DNA of 64,000 nt from Alitta virens (GCA_932294295.1 OW028574.1:15758215-15822214), one strand, 5' to 3'; positions 26,332 through 39,523 are shown, counted from the first letter of the stretch. A program made the numbers and translations. The notes: generated by a model not told the origin, from the sequence alone.

Positions 26332-26666
26332 GCAAGCCCATAATGGCCGTGCTCATACGCCAGGACCTGTCTATTGCCACACATCACTTCATGACACGGC
26401 CGACACCATTAATTGCAGCAAATTGCCACACGATGTGAATGCTTGATGACTTGCTTGCTTGTATATTGGTTAGTATGTTGATGTGTTTCTCCATACCCTG
26501 CCTGATTGTATATTAGTTGGAGAGTTTCATGTTGGTACATTGTGGGTCATTGTGACTCAAGATGAAATTATTGGTTTAGTGTGGCAGTGTTTCTTCATGC
26601 CTTGCTGGAAAGTTAGAATATCGGACCAGTTGGTGCTTCTTGATACCTGGTTTTTTTGTACGTTGA

Positions 26667-26739
26667 GCCTGTGGGTGACCTAATGGTTAAGGCATTAGGT
26701 GTGGACTCCAAGCCTTATAATCTCATCATTACGTCTGCT
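26667..26739 (+). mobile_element. SINE family S2, copy 3 (short)
   Basis: Carries GGTGTGGACTCCAAGCCTTA and TCTCATCATTACG of family S2, preceded by GGGTGACCTAATGGTTAAGG, which resembles a tRNA A-box. The body upstream of this block and the tail are missing, so it is a fragment or a recombinant head. Confidence 0.55.
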
Positions 26740-27780
26740 GAACTTCAGGCCCGGAGCATTGATACATTGACATGTAGAAAGGTTGGGAGTTCCCTTCATA
26801 AGATACTTCAGTTGGCTTGTTGGGTGTTGGAAAATGCTTAATAAACTATTTCCTCCACTTATTGCTCGCCAAACAACACGCCGCGTCAGACTGCTGCTGA
26901 TGCACAAACCTTGAAGAACCATGCATTACACCGAGCGACCGTTCATCAAAATCCTTAGAAATACGACTACCCATCCATCATTTGCTGCTGATAATACCTG
27001 CCAACATTTATTTCCATGCTTTTCTATTATGAGGTGTAACACATTATGTACACAACTATACATGCCAAGCCATAATCTCCTGTTCATTATCAAGACCTGT
27101 GTTGGCTTTGTACTTCATCTGATTTATCATTTTTCTATCATTCTTGGTTGGATGTACATAATTAGTTGTGATGATGTGTCCACAATATTATAAGTTAGTC
27201 CACCATAAACACATGATCCATTGAAACATGCAAGTACATGTAATCACAAGGATATGTTAAGGCATACAGGCATAAATGTTAAATATATTGAACTTGATAT
27301 TCAAGGGATGAGTTATTAACATTAAACATGACTGCCCAAACCCTTTACCCGCAGATACTTCATTAAAAAGAGATTATCTGGCAAAACTAATCTTGAAGTT
27401 ATTCAAAATGAAAACCATGTCATACGGTAAAACATCAAGTTTGCTATCATTCAAGAAATAATTAACTTAAAATAAACACGATTGCCAAATCATAACTGCA
27501 TAAAATAATAAAAGATTAATAATTTCTGGAATACATACAGATTTTAACGACCCAGAATCAAAACCTTTATGTTCTATATCACCACTGAGGGAGTGCAAAT
27601 ATTGGTGATTAGAGATGTGCTGTTCATGCTATTCCTGGCAATACATGCCACAAAGGCCAGATTACTAGGTCTGTGAGGTGGAGAATCAGGGACGCTGGTG
27701 CCCATCTCATCACCGCATCTCATATTAATGGAGATTGATACAGAGGCAGGCAATCACGCATCTTGCCCATCATTTGAGGC

Positions 27781-27905
27781 AGGTCAAAGGTCAGGCAGCC
27801 TGTTTACTCAGCATCAGCCCGTATTGATTGCCCATGCAACAGTTCACCAAGCTCCTCATTAGGCGCCATACATTGTTAACACAAGAGTTAATTAACGAAG
27901 TTAAC
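27781..27905 (+). promoter_or_regulatory. candidate enhancer: DR1, forkhead and HNF1-like sites
   Basis: A perfect DR1 AGGTCAAAGGTCA (27781-27793, HNF4/RXR/COUP type) and a perfect forkhead core TGTTTAC (27801-27807) lie close to a group of HNF1-type half-sites. The half-sites are GTTAAC (27875-27880), GTTAATTAAC (27887-27896) and GTTAAC (27900-27905). HNF4, FOXA and HNF1 sites co-occur in animal gut and liver-type enhancers. The surroundings are free of recognisable repeats. Enhancer function and target gene are inferred. Confidence 0.4.
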
Positions 27906-29164
27906 GGCTCTGTATCTACTTTGGTGGTGTTTCAACAGCACTTCTTTTGTAGAAGAAAGCTTGGTAAACAAGATTAGTGCTGGAGTAACACAAGATGAGC
28001 AGCAAATAATGACATTATTCCTCAAAAACTACAGAATAGTGTACAAGCTAAGTAAACAAGAATCTGAAGCTAAATTTTATCACTGCTCAGATACGAAAGA
28101 ATGTCTTCATGCAATTTCAAAAGCTAGAACTCTTATTGTCTGTCATGCAATATTTCAAACTTACTTACTTACTTACTTGGATGAACCCTATTTTGAGAAG
28201 TTCCACTAAATTTTAATTCTAACTCCAAATGACAAACAATCGTGGAAAGCATTATCAGTGAGCTAATACGACTTATTATGTAGACAAGCATGGTGGTGAG
28301 ACGGTAACACTTCATCGAATGTGTTCACAGTATTTCTACTTTTGTGTACAACCATATATATAATGTAGCCTAAAATATATTTAATACATACACAAATGTT
28401 TATCTTTACACACAAATATGTACTTAATAATTGTGTGCAGTGTGCCCTAGTGTACTAAAGGCAGACAGGCTTCATATTTACCATCAGTACATACATCTAT
28501 GGAAACCATATACTTTAGAGCTTCAGAGGACATCCTTTTGCATTCATTATATCCCAGAGGCCCAAAACATAGAGTTGCATCAATCTACAGGTCTGCGAGT
28601 CTGACATCCGCCTTCATCATCTGACTGCATCTGGTTTCATATAGCCACGACTAACTGATGGGCAGGACCATAAAATACTGCTCATCCCAAACCCAGCATT
28701 TCCTGTTGTTATGTGGCACTGAAACAGCCTGTCATTTCTGCAGCCATATGACAGAATGTGTCAGAAGCCTTTCTCCATTTACTAAGCCATACACTGTGCT
28801 ACAGCTATGCCTCTGGGTAGCCTCTGGCAAATGCAAGGTGAGGCTCAGTGCGAATATATGGACTGTCATATACGAAAATGGAGCCCCCCAGCAAATGCAG
28901 GGCTAATAGACCGTGCAGTGATATGACACCGTTCCAGGAAAGTAAAGCCGTATTGTCAGAGAAGGCTAAGTTGAAGTAACAGAAAAACAACCCACCGTGA
29001 TATCGACATAAACCATGTATAAGCCTTCCCGTTAAGGAGAAACCATTCTTGGTAACAAATATTGTTAAGTAAAAAAAAACATGATAGTTTTTTGTGTACA
29101 AATAGACTTGTTTTTTTTACAAGGTACATAATACAGCTATTGCACGTAAAATTATACTTGACAG

Positions 29165-29265
29165 AAGTACATATATTGCCATACGAATCGAACCTGAAAC
29201 CTATCACACCAGAAGCAAAAGCATTAACTGCTCGACCAGAAGGTAACTCACTTGTACTATATAGA
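29165..29265 (-). mobile_element. tRNA-derived SINE head, family S4
   Basis: On the minus strand, A-box-like TGGTCGAGCAGTTAA is followed at normal spacing by a B-box CAGGTTCGATTC, with a Leu/Ser-type extended loop between. The downstream body is unlike S1-S3. A degraded tRNA gene remains possible, but no closing acceptor stem is seen. Confidence 0.55.
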
Positions 29266-29881
29266 CTGTAGTGACTATGCTTATACGAAGCAAATACACT
29301 ACTAACATCATTCCACAAACATCTACTAAATCATCATGTCAAATGCTTGACAAGTAAAGAAGTACAAGTTGTGTTAGAGATTAACAAACAGGAAGACCAA
29401 ATGCTGAGAGACTAATGTAGTTGACATTTGCAGATCTGCTCATTTGGAGTGAGAAGGAAGTTTCAAGTGATATGCTCCAGGCATCTGGTAACTTGTTCAT
29501 CCTTAAATACTACACTGCGGATGTTGGATGCTGAGCAGGATTAGCAGGAGAGGCAGGATGCTGTGGGATGCTGTGGATGCTGTGACATCCAGAGGCAGCT
29601 TACGTGACACTGGTGAATATCTAGCTGTGCACAAAGTGCCTGACAAGCAGAAAAGATGCTATCCCTATGTCTGAATTGAGAGTGGTGGGTGAAAAGAAAC
29701 AGATGTAAGTGCTACATGAATGGAAATGTAAGTGAAAAGTAATGAAATGTAAGAGTAGTGAATGCTCACTGTAAAAAGAAATTTTAAGTGCGGTTTTGAA
29801 GCCAAAACTTTCTCAATATGACTGCAAAGAGCATGGGAAATGAACGTAATCAAAGTTTTTCTTCGAAATTACTTTATTTCG

Positions 29882-30535
29882 AGTGCGCTGTGATGTAAAG
29901 ATCCCACACGCTACGACATCGTTGCAGTAGCCTATGGGGGGATATTAAGCAGGAAGGAGGTTTAGGTGGTTGAAATTTGGCAAAAATTTCAATTACATTG
30001 GAACGCCTTTTTACTGAAATTGCCCTATTTAAGATGCAGACGTTTTCGTAAAATACCTATAACCAAAAGATAAAGAACTGTAACAACAGATGCAAGTGTT
30101 ACATATTGCAGTGTCAAAGCTTTTGTAGGAGACTAAGAAGAGATTAGGACAATGGGTGTTACCTCAAGATCCTCTACTGTCGCCACACATATATAGGTCT
30201 CCACATAAAAGGTCTACACAGGCAGATTCAGGGAAATACAATGGACCAATGTGTTGCCTGTGTGTTGCCCTGGATGCGCCATATGTTCCAGTGAAATTCT
30301 AGAGCTTGCAGTGGCTGTCAGGCAGTCGGCAAGGGAGCTAAACGTTGGGAAATGTGACAAAGCCCAGTGTGACAAGGGGAAAGGCCCCGCAGATGACCAC
30401 AAAAGACATGCTGACAATCCTAAGCCTTGCTTCACCCCCTTAAAACTCCTTCCTTCGTAATATCGCTCATTGGCTACTGCCAAGATGTCGGCAACTATGT
30501 CCCAGCACGCGGTGTCTTTACATCACAGCACGCGA
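29882..30535. mobile_element. about 650-bp DNA element with ~100-bp inverted arms
   Basis: The left arm (29882-29978) and inverted right arm (30432-30535) share, in order, GCTGTGATGTAAAGA, GACAT-GTTGC, CAGTAGCC-ATG, GATATTA and GGAAGGAG-TTTA. The right arm has a 10-12-base insertion. No transposase frame lies between. Exact ends and target-site duplication could not be fixed. Consistent with a nonautonomous long-TIR (foldback-type) element. Confidence 0.75.
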
Positions 30536-30641
30536 CTGTCTTAACATCATAAAACGTGGCACAGCTCAATGTCAGAGGTAGAAATAAAATACAATCGAGT
30601 CTAGTTGAGTCTGTGTGGATGATATTCAGATAATAGGTCCT

Positions 30642-30669
30642 GTCAGCGCTGACTCACCCAGCTGGGTGA
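30642..30669. promoter_or_regulatory. two abutting perfect palindromes
   Basis: GTCAGCGCTGAC (30642-30653) is followed without gap by TCACCCAGCTGGGTGA (30654-30669). Each is a perfect inverted repeat. They lie 53 bases from the AGGTCA cluster at 30722. They could be dimeric factor sites; no specific factor is assigned. Confidence 0.45.
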
Positions 30670-30721
30670 TCCGTTGTTACTGAGCACTCCCGGACCTCAA
30701 TAATCCCCTCGGCTTGCAGAA

Positions 30722-30757
30722 AGGTCAATGTGAGGTCACGAGGTCACTTAGAGGTCA
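30722..30757 (+). promoter_or_regulatory. four AGGTCA half-sites in DR5-DR2-DR5 spacing
   Basis: Exact AGGTCA at 30722-30727, 30733-30738, 30741-30746 and 30752-30757, all in the same direction, with spacers of 5, 2 and 5 bases. DR5 and DR2 are the classical arrangements for RAR/RXR heterodimers. The first half-site is extended on its 5' side (AAAGGTCA). No repeat family explains the stretch. A retinoic-acid-type response element is inferred, not shown. Confidence 0.5.
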
Positions 30758-31439
30758 GAGAGGGCAGAATAGCTCTGGACCTGTCAGCCCCAGCTCAGCT
30801 CAGCTCTGCTCCATTTAGCCTGGGGTAGTCAGATACAGTAGAGAAGACCGTTAGCAACATTAGATTCTCTGCATCAATATATGACACCCAGTTTCATTGA
30901 ATAACACCAAAGGAAATAGCCAGGCTAACCCCAGTGTGGTGACTGGATTAGTGCTACGCCTTATTCCCCATTCCATTAAGTTTATAGCTAACAACAGATT
31001 AGCTAGTTTCCTCTCCCTAATTGGCCCAAATATGAAAACTGCCTAGCAATTACAGCCGAAGGAAGTCAATTTAGGGTTTGCTGTGCAAAAACCCCATCAC
31101 ACAAAATGGAGCTCATATGACATGGAATGATTTGCTTCAGTAAGCCTAATTTGTCTATCCTTTCACAATTCTAACCAAATAACTTGCTGATTAAGACTTC
31201 AGTTCCCAGCAAGCTTAATCTTAACATTAAACGTCTTTTAAAAAGTCTGGTTTGTACTAAGCCTTGTCCACTGAATAACTAACATTTACCTAAATACTCA
31301 GCACACAGAACCTTTGGTATGGCATTTGCTGTCTTTAAACGGTAATAAGTATGAGATTAACCTCAATGAATAATTTAATCAGGTGTAAAAAGGAATCAAA
31401 GTAAAGTGCACAGGACGAATATATTTCAGATTATAGTTA

Positions 31440-31700
31440 TATTACATTGAACTCACGTACAATTAGTTTCATGAAAAGAAATTGAACCGAGATAAAGCTG
31501 GACAACTTCTGCTATACAATGCTACAGCTAGCTACTTGAAGCCAGATCTAAAACTACATGCAGCACCTTGTGGTGCATAAGTTGAGAATTACCCATACTT
31601 GTCATTTTTATGTTGAAAGTCTTACATATTATTCATATTTATGATATTTTACACTTTTCAGTGGTGGTGTGTGTAGGCCGACTATAAGTTTTATTTACAG
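31440..31700 (+). repeat. dispersed repeat family C, copy 1
   Basis: Blocks CTTCTGCTATACAATGC, AGCTAGCTACTTGAAG-CAGATCT and CATATTTATGATAT match, in order, 39960-40190 and the reverse complement of 54590-54840. This copy has an extra 60-base middle segment. Noncoding. Confidence 0.65.
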
Positions 31701-32034
31701 CAAGGAATAGGCTGCCACAACTTTCTCGAGTCAACCATATCTTATGTACCTAACTGTAGGGGAAAAAAGTGTTCAAGTAACTGAGAATTGGAAAGCCATG
31801 CCTCAGAATGAACTTCAAAATTCCGCTAGTTAATTGCATGCACTTCAGTACATTTGGACACAACTTCAAAGCTTCATTAGTTGATTGAAATTAGTAGCAG
31901 CTACATCTAAACCACACGACACATGTAGAGGACCAAAGAATTCACTCGTGTCCAAAAGTGTCGAACAACCTACTGACATGCACCGATAATTTGTGTAGAG
32001 TACAGATGTTACATGTTCATGTACATGTAAATCT

Positions 32035-32070
32035 ACTGCTGCTGCTGCTGCTGTTGCTGCTTCTGCTGAT
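32035..32070 (+). repeat. CTG-type microsatellite
   Basis: About twelve CTG triplets with GTT/CTT interruptions. Confidence 0.9.
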
Positions 32071-33343
32071 GCAGCTCACTCATCAGTCACATCCCATGCT
32101 CACTGCTTTCCAAAAGAGACAAGAGATGCAGAAGAATTTGCTGCAGCATCTGCCGAACAGTGATAAGAGCATCTTCTAGAATAAACCCATCAGCCCTCAG
32201 TACAGTGCACTGCAAAGGTTGTGAAACAGTCTAGTGTTGAGAAGAACGACCTTGTGCCATTGAACTCATTAAATTGGGGGCTGTGTAGCCTTAAAGTACA
32301 ATATAAATATCTGAGGACAAGTACATAAAGGTATATGCTTGTTAATAAAGGACAGATATAAAAATATAAAAATACTATAAAAGGACTGTTTACTTGGGAA
32401 ATGTATAATTGGGATGCCTCTTGCTTTACAAAAAAAGCTACTATTTTAATCGAATAGGTTTCAAAAGCCAATTAGCCACCACTTTTTAAGGTTTTAGGCA
32501 ATAGATAGATGAGCTACTTATACTGCAATAGAAATGTGAGCAACATTTTGGGATGAGGAAATCCAGAATAACAATAAAATGTACAGGTGTATGTATCCAA
32601 AACTCAATTCTTTACTAATAAAATTGATTTACCAACAGCAGAAATATATAAACAGGAACCCTTCACAATTAAGACCCATACAATGCACCATGGTAGTCTT
32701 AATGGCGAGTTTTTCGTGTATACGATAAAAGCTAAATCATTTAGAGTATAGCTATACTTCGTTGTAGGTCGTTCAGAATAAGTGAAATCTGTAATTGTCC
32801 TTTGGTCACCCTCTCAATCAGGGCATTTCAGTTCCAGCCGACCGACCACAGGATCTGCTGATGAATAAGAGCTCTGCAGAGCAATAGCTGGGCAAAGGCC
32901 AAGTCTTGATGGATAACTATCCAGTGAATTGCCCATACATTTCCTGGGCACATCCTACATAATTAAGGCAAAGGAAGGCAGTGTTGATGCCTTGCCTGTG
33001 ACCATCTAGACTATACAGGAAGGTCATGCAGTATTCAGCAATCTTGCCCTTGCTACTAAGCCATGACAACAGGTTAAGGGTAACAACCCTGTCCAGAATA
33101 TTTGCCCTTGCATTATGTAATAGTGTGTTGCTATGTAGTATGGAAGTTTGATGCGCTGAATTTGAACCAGAAAAACAGGACTCCACTTATGATATTATAT
33201 GTATCATATTACACTGTATAATTACTTTCGTTTAGTATTTTACATTATTGTTTCAATATCTATTAATAATATAACTTTATTTGTAAGAGCAAATACGCCG
33301 TATGGTGTCGCTCACCACACCTATTGTAAAGGAACATATTCTG

Positions 33344-33361
33344 ATATATATATATATATAT
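33344..33361. repeat. (TA)9 microsatellite
   Basis: Pure TA run followed by T5. Shorter TA runs occur at about 14334 and 54419. Confidence 0.9.
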
Positions 33362-34145
33362 TTTTAATATGAACTGAATCGTAGTGGTAAATAAATTGAA
33401 TTGAATTGAAATTGGCTTAAGAATACTGAAGTTGATTACATGAAATTGTAATATACCATACTACTCATAATCTACAGTCTTTGTATCATCACATTAATGA
33501 TATCTGGTATCATATTTTTTATAAGTTGTTTACAGTAAGAGGCCGGTTGTTCACAAAAGTCGTCTCTTAAGTCGTGATAAAAAGAGCTGGCAACTGAGTT
33601 TTTGTAATCATACTTCTTAGCTGCTATAATACTTCCGACTTAGGTGTAATTAGCAGGATTACTGAGATTACACGCAGAGCCTACATACATTTAGGCTAAC
33701 CAAGAACCTTTCTTTATCAACACCTCAGTCTCGTTTCATCATACAACTATCACTTCAAAAGGTAGGCATTCACCATCAGTTTAGCTCCTTTACTACACCA
33801 TTACCTCTTTTACCACACCATTACCTCCTTTACCTCATATTACATAAAATTTCCACAAATAGTGATCATACAGACTACTTGTGTGTGTAAAGATACCAAG
33901 TCATGGCAGACTTTATCTCATACAACATCAGACGGTGAATCGTCTGTGATCTATCACTCGCTAAGGAAAATATCAAAAGGTGCCCAATTTGGCCCTTCTT
34001 TGATAGATGTATATGGACACCAACTGGCTATAAAGACGACCTAGCTATTTAGAGTTAAAAATGTCAATCTTGGTATGTATGTAGCCATTGGGCTTTTGTT
34101 TTAATTTCCTAACAATAAACCAATACAACACATTTTATAGCCTTA

Positions 34146-34240
34146 GAAACTGGACCCCACAGGACGTCATGTGCATCCAGACTTCCTCTCAGCCAATAGG
34201 GAGTCCTAAAATCACATGACGTTCTCTCGAGTCCAGTTTC
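34146..34240. repeat. 95-bp symmetric foldback with ATF-like arms
   Basis: GAAACTGGAC (34146-34155) plus ACGTCATGTG (34164-34173) are mirrored by CACATGACGT (34213-34222) plus GTCCAGTTTC (34231-34240). An unmatched 8-base gap lies at the same place in both arms. The loop contains CCAAT. It could be a tiny MITE or a paired CREB/ATF-NF-Y site. Confidence 0.6.
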
Positions 34241-35641
34241 CAAGTGTATGAGTACTGCTGCAAGATCATCTCCCATACAGGTAATTAAACTTTTCACAAA
34301 GGCGGTCTTTCATGGAAGGTTTCACAGTTTAAACCCTCATTGTAACTAGTACCTCATTACCCAAAAACGGAGCGACTCAACCCTGAACAAATTTTCACAA
34401 ACCCCATAAACAAATTAAGAGGAGAACTTGCAAAATGTCGTATTTGAGAAGTGGTTGAACCTAAATTCTAATGTTCCCCACCGAATGTCGAAACCTGCAG
34501 GAGATCCTGATCTACCATTGCGACCAGTAACCAACACCAAGGCGGTCTGCATTGCGAAGTTAAATGTACCGAAATGCACTGAAAGACCCTGAATGGCAGA
34601 CAAAGCACTGGAAAAAAGTGAAGAGAAGGGAGGTAGTTTACAGTCCAAGTTGGCTCTAATGCAATAGGCAGAGACCCAAGGGGTGGGGACAGCTTTGTGC
34701 AATCTAATAGGTGGACAGAGGATCTTGGAAATTGCACGAGCCTGACAGCTAGTCCTCTGATAGCGGATGCAAGGTTAGTCTGTGAGCTGCTAGATTAGAT
34801 TGAAGTGCTTCACCATGTTTGCCCTTCTGTCCCACCCATCCAACTCAGCATCCCTCCATCTTTCCAGCATCCTTCATCCTTTTTTTTTCATCTTTTGCCC
34901 TCATCCTAAAACCTATCAGCCAACAGATAACTTCGACACAGTCTTAAACCCCTTCAGTTGTTCAGTTCAAAGATAGGGTTGTCCATTAGTGCATTTGTGA
35001 AGGGCAATGAAGGGGTTTATTTGAAAATATAAAAAAAGAATGATGCATGGAAGTCGAATGAAAATTATTCAAACGTTACTGCTAGGTTGCCCGGAGAGAC
35101 CCAAAACAGATCTACCCTTTCTAATGAGAAAGTGAAAGGACCTAGGAATGCGAATTTTATCTTTAAAACGATGCAACTAAACTGGAAACAATAGCATTAG
35201 CTTTCAAGGGAATCTGCTGCTCTATCATCTATACCTTCAGACAGACTATACACTGTCCTATCGCAAGAAACGAGTTTAGAGGGGACCTATCTATGCCCCT
35301 GCATTGGCTCTAGACAAACACTGCTCACCATTCTCACAATGGCAAGTGCTTGAAGCCCAAAGGCAAGTAGGTGCCCCTGCTAGATGAGCCCTAGCTGCTA
35401 AAAAGGCCCTGCCACCCCCAATTTGTCTTGCACATTAAGCACTAAGACCCTCTACCCCTACAAATGCCACTTAGGTAAGGTGCTGACGTCTCTCTCTGCT
35501 ATGGCCTCCGTCTTTCTTACCCTGTTCAGTCTCTATATATCTGTGCATCTGTCTGTCATCCCTTCATTTTTGCTTGCTGTATACTAGTGTATAGTCTGTA
35601 CAGTTTATTTCTGTGCCTATATAATTTGTCTCATTCAAAGA

Positions 35642-35830
35642 ATTGGGTGACCAGGTTGTAAAAATATAACCAGATCTTAAGGCAGTGATTCAGGGTGCAT
35701 GGGTTCAAATCGCACTTTCTTCATTGTTTATCAGGCATATCTCATTATTCCTTCATATAACCACCATGATCTTCACCCTTAAGCGCATAAACTGTGCCCT
35801 TAGCGGTTTCCGGTGGTAACCATGCGATGC
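35642..35830 (+). mobile_element. SINE family S1, copy 2
   Basis: Matches copy 1 (21430-21620) in GGCAGTGATTCAGGGTG, then a retained B-box-like GGTTCAAATC. The CACCCTTAAGCGCATAAA block and the end CGGTTTCCGGTGGTAA also match. The A-box region is decayed (GGGTGACCAGGTTG). Confidence 0.7.
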
Positions 35831-38800
35831 TTAATAAACCTCTACTTGTCATTCTATGCCCGTTTCTCTGTCTTTATTCCTTCTCTCTCTCTGTCTCTTT
35901 CATTATTAGCATGCTTCTTCATCATCCATTACATTGTATGAACATGCATCTGCTTCCGCGTGTTCTGAAGCATTAAATAAAAACCAGCTTCATGTTGCAT
36001 GTTCTCAAAGCTGTCTCTGATTCAAGGTCCTTACATTCACAGCATGAAACAAACTTGGAAAAACTCTTAAAGTGAAACAATACTAAATCACAATTTTGAT
36101 GTGCATTCACTTCTGCAAGTGTATTAAATTCTCGAAAAGAGCATTATTATGAACCATCGGTAATAAATTCTCAGAAGAGGATTGCAAAGTTTCAATGACA
36201 CCTCTGACTTCTTTCCAATACGTGCTAGACATTTAAACTTCAACATAAGCTTTTTTCGGCAGAAATATTAATATCGGATTTCATATTTCACAGCTGCAGA
36301 CATCATTTGTTTAAAAACGGAGTGCCCTGGACAATACCTAAGTGTCAGCACTTACGTTTTTAATGCTGATTTTAGCTATGACAGCAAAATGTATTATACA
36401 GTATACCACACGTGGGTTTGTAGTTGTATAATTCAATATTGCCATACATACTTATGTTTTATTTCACTGTGCCTTACTCTCTGTTTGTTTACTTTTCTTA
36501 CTTTTCCCCAAATCTCTTCAGTACTGCCTTGGGACCTTTTTTTATCCTCTCTAAACACTGACATAAAGAAGTAGTGCAGGGAGGCGCGGAGCAATCCATG
36601 CAGGGAGCTTAGGCCAGGGAGGTTGAAATGTTGATTGCTCAGTAAATCAAGACAGGACAAGACTAGGAGAATGGGGGTGGGTTGGTGGCATGTCTTTCTG
36701 GGGTGAAGTGATATTGCCCTGGCCTTCCACATATGGCCAGGTCAAATGATAAATGCCAACCCCTAGCCAGTGCCCTACTCACTCAAAAGCAATAAGGTCT
36801 ATGGGACCCATCACCCCACCTTGTATTACTCCACCAACACGAATTAGTCCCCCGAATCAAACTGCAGCCATTCTAGTCGTTCTGCGTGTGACCAGTAAAT
36901 CAGTGGCAGATTTAGTTGAGAACATCAAAAAGCTGCAGCAACTGTATGCCTCTCCAATGCAATTTCTAATATCCTACTCAACCTGGTATTACTGCCCATA
37001 CCGAATCACATTCAATAGAAAAGAGAACCCTTCAAACCTAATATTACCTACCTAATTCTATGCCAATGCCAAATCGTATTACATACATAAATAACCTTCA
37101 AATTATCTTCCTCTTACACTGTATGATTTATCCAATCATCACATACATAAAGATTTCAACACTTTTCCCCACAATACATTGTATACGGATGCAAGCAATC
37201 AACACAAACTCAGCAATAAAACATTTATAGCAGACCTTCTAATAATAGCACATCAATCTCATCTTTTACTATCTCTCTCTTTTAATCATATATCTTTTTT
37301 TATCACGAGTTCCTTGCAGAAAACATAAACCACAGCATTATTGAGCCATAAACGTGTTTTCCAGTACACGTGCCATCCGCATAAAACCACATGCGAGTGC
37401 ACGTTTATGTCCAGCATATGGAGTTATTCTCATCCTCAAGAATATCTATGTCCACATGAACAAAAAAAAATTGTAGCAGTAAGAATGCAACAGAAGCTTA
37501 CTTCTAAGAATGGCCGCATAACATTCTGTTTACCATATAGAAAAGAACTGTAGCTTTGGGGAAATAAATATCCCTTCCAAGAATAGAGTAGACCTTCAAA
37601 ACGTCTAGGATTCCGACTCGACATTATTACCAGACACGATGTGCAAACTTCACTTGTTTTAACGGTGAAAAAGAAACTACATAATAAATATGTCATGAAA
37701 AATTGTTATTGTGTGATGCAGATGGGTAAAGATTTCAATGGTCAAAGATTAAATTTTGATACCGAAATGTTTCCAAGACGAGATTCCATAGAAAAGTTAT
37801 TTTAGTGTAAGGAATGCCTTGAAACCGGTGTCAGAGAGGAGACCAAAAGGAAAATGCGAAAGGCACATTGGCGAAGTGATCTAACCTAACTATCACTCGT
37901 TCCCACCAAATATGTCGAAAGCTTCAGGGGTAATCCTGACAGTGCTTAGAATCATGAAAAAGAATGTTCGATTTCATCAGTTTAAAGTACTGGAGTGACT
38001 CAATGACCAAACCTTCACTCTATTAAAATCATACCAGCATACACCTGCCCCTTCAGGCCTTGTTTTTTGCCATTTAACTGACCCAAACTCTCCAAGACCT
38101 GGCAGACAAAGATTGCCTGTGGTTACTGCAGGCAGCCAATCGCAAGTTGTAGGACTTCCCAATCTGCTGCACCTTATCAGTGCCATGAGCCACATATCGA
38201 GAAGGACTTCCACTTAATACACTTCCATTACAACTGGTAAGATAAGAGGAAGCAAGGATACCAGCAGAAGCCCAAAATGCAATTAATACTAAGTCTACAT
38301 TATTGGATTTTCGTACATTTCTGCTTGATTGCCCACACATAAGATGGATTATAACTGCTGGAAAGCCATAGTCCACAAGGTGCAGTACCAAAATGAGTAA
38401 TTAGTGGCAGCTATAAACCACTGAGATGATCCATCCATTCCTGGTTGCTGTCACAAACTGACAATGAATGGTGCTGGAAATGTCAGCTTTGAGTACAGCT
38501 GTTTTCTTGATCACAATCCACATCTATAATAGAGGCTGGTGTCAGAGCTAGATTAAGATACCTGTTTTCATACTACAAACAAACATTTGCAGACAAAAAA
38601 TATACTGGAATTCTACTTCCACATACCATACATGTATTTGAATAATGCGTGGTGAACTTTTCGCACCGTTCTTTGATGCTTAGTGCCTGAAATTTTACTT
38701 GAGTACGGAGACCTAAAAGTTACATTTGTTATTTAGGGGTAACATTTCATAAAAACATAATTCACTCCAGGTATACACGAGATTTGACACCTGCCTTGGA

Positions 38801-39465
38801 AATACGCAGTACAATAAATGTATCATCCAACTAGGCACAAAAATTTTGCAAATAAAATACATGTTGCAATAGAGTCTTTTCACTGGACAGCCCTGAATTC
38901 AGCAGGACATAAGTCTTTCCTCTCCTCTTCTTACTCATTTTGATTTTCAGACACAGTAAGTAATGAGTCTAATGACGAACTGATTCTATAAATATAACTC
39001 TCTCAGAAAAAAAAAAACTAAAAAAAACCTCAACTAAATGATTAAGTGTCAAATATACATTAAGTGCACTAAAAATACTACAGCCAAGGGCGGGACCTTT
39101 TTCAGCCAATAGAGAGAGAATTGCAGTATTCTGTTTTAGCCACCTGGTGAAAATACAGAGAACCTTCCGTGAAAATCCACTATTCTTGATTCCGCAAACC
39201 ATCTTGAACTTTTTGCACTGTTCTTTATGTTCAGTGCCTGCTCAGAAGTTACTGAACACAAGACATATAATATTACCCCCAAAAAATGAACCTCTCTTTC
39301 ACAAAACACAAAAGTACACCTACGTTCTACAAGCAAGACCATTACCTTCCAGAAAATACTATTCACTGTATGTTGTATACTCACTCAGTATAGACCTTTT
39401 AGCTTGGTATTGCAGATGTACTTCGGTCTAAGCCTATGCATTACTTGTCCATTTCAGTTGTACTT

Positions 39466-39523
39466 AGAGGAGTAAGAGACAGAGTATCCAGGGAAGAGGA
39501 GTAAGAGACAGAGTATCCAGGGA
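39466..39523 (+). repeat. perfect 29-bp tandem duplication
   Basis: Unit begins AGAGGAGTAAGAGACAGAG and occurs twice without mismatch (39466-39494 and 39495-39523), so the duplication is recent. Confidence 0.95.

Noticed and set aside
36753..37055. 100-codon plus-strand ORF with a helical-looking VTSKSVADLVENIKKLQQLY segment
   Set aside because: Only one short stretch looks protein-like; no splice sites or homologue.
38640..39330. Possible diverged duplication around GAACTTTT-GCAC-GTTCTTT (38650 and 39208)
   Set aside because: Similarity fades after about 50 bases, so a shared repeat is not demonstrated.
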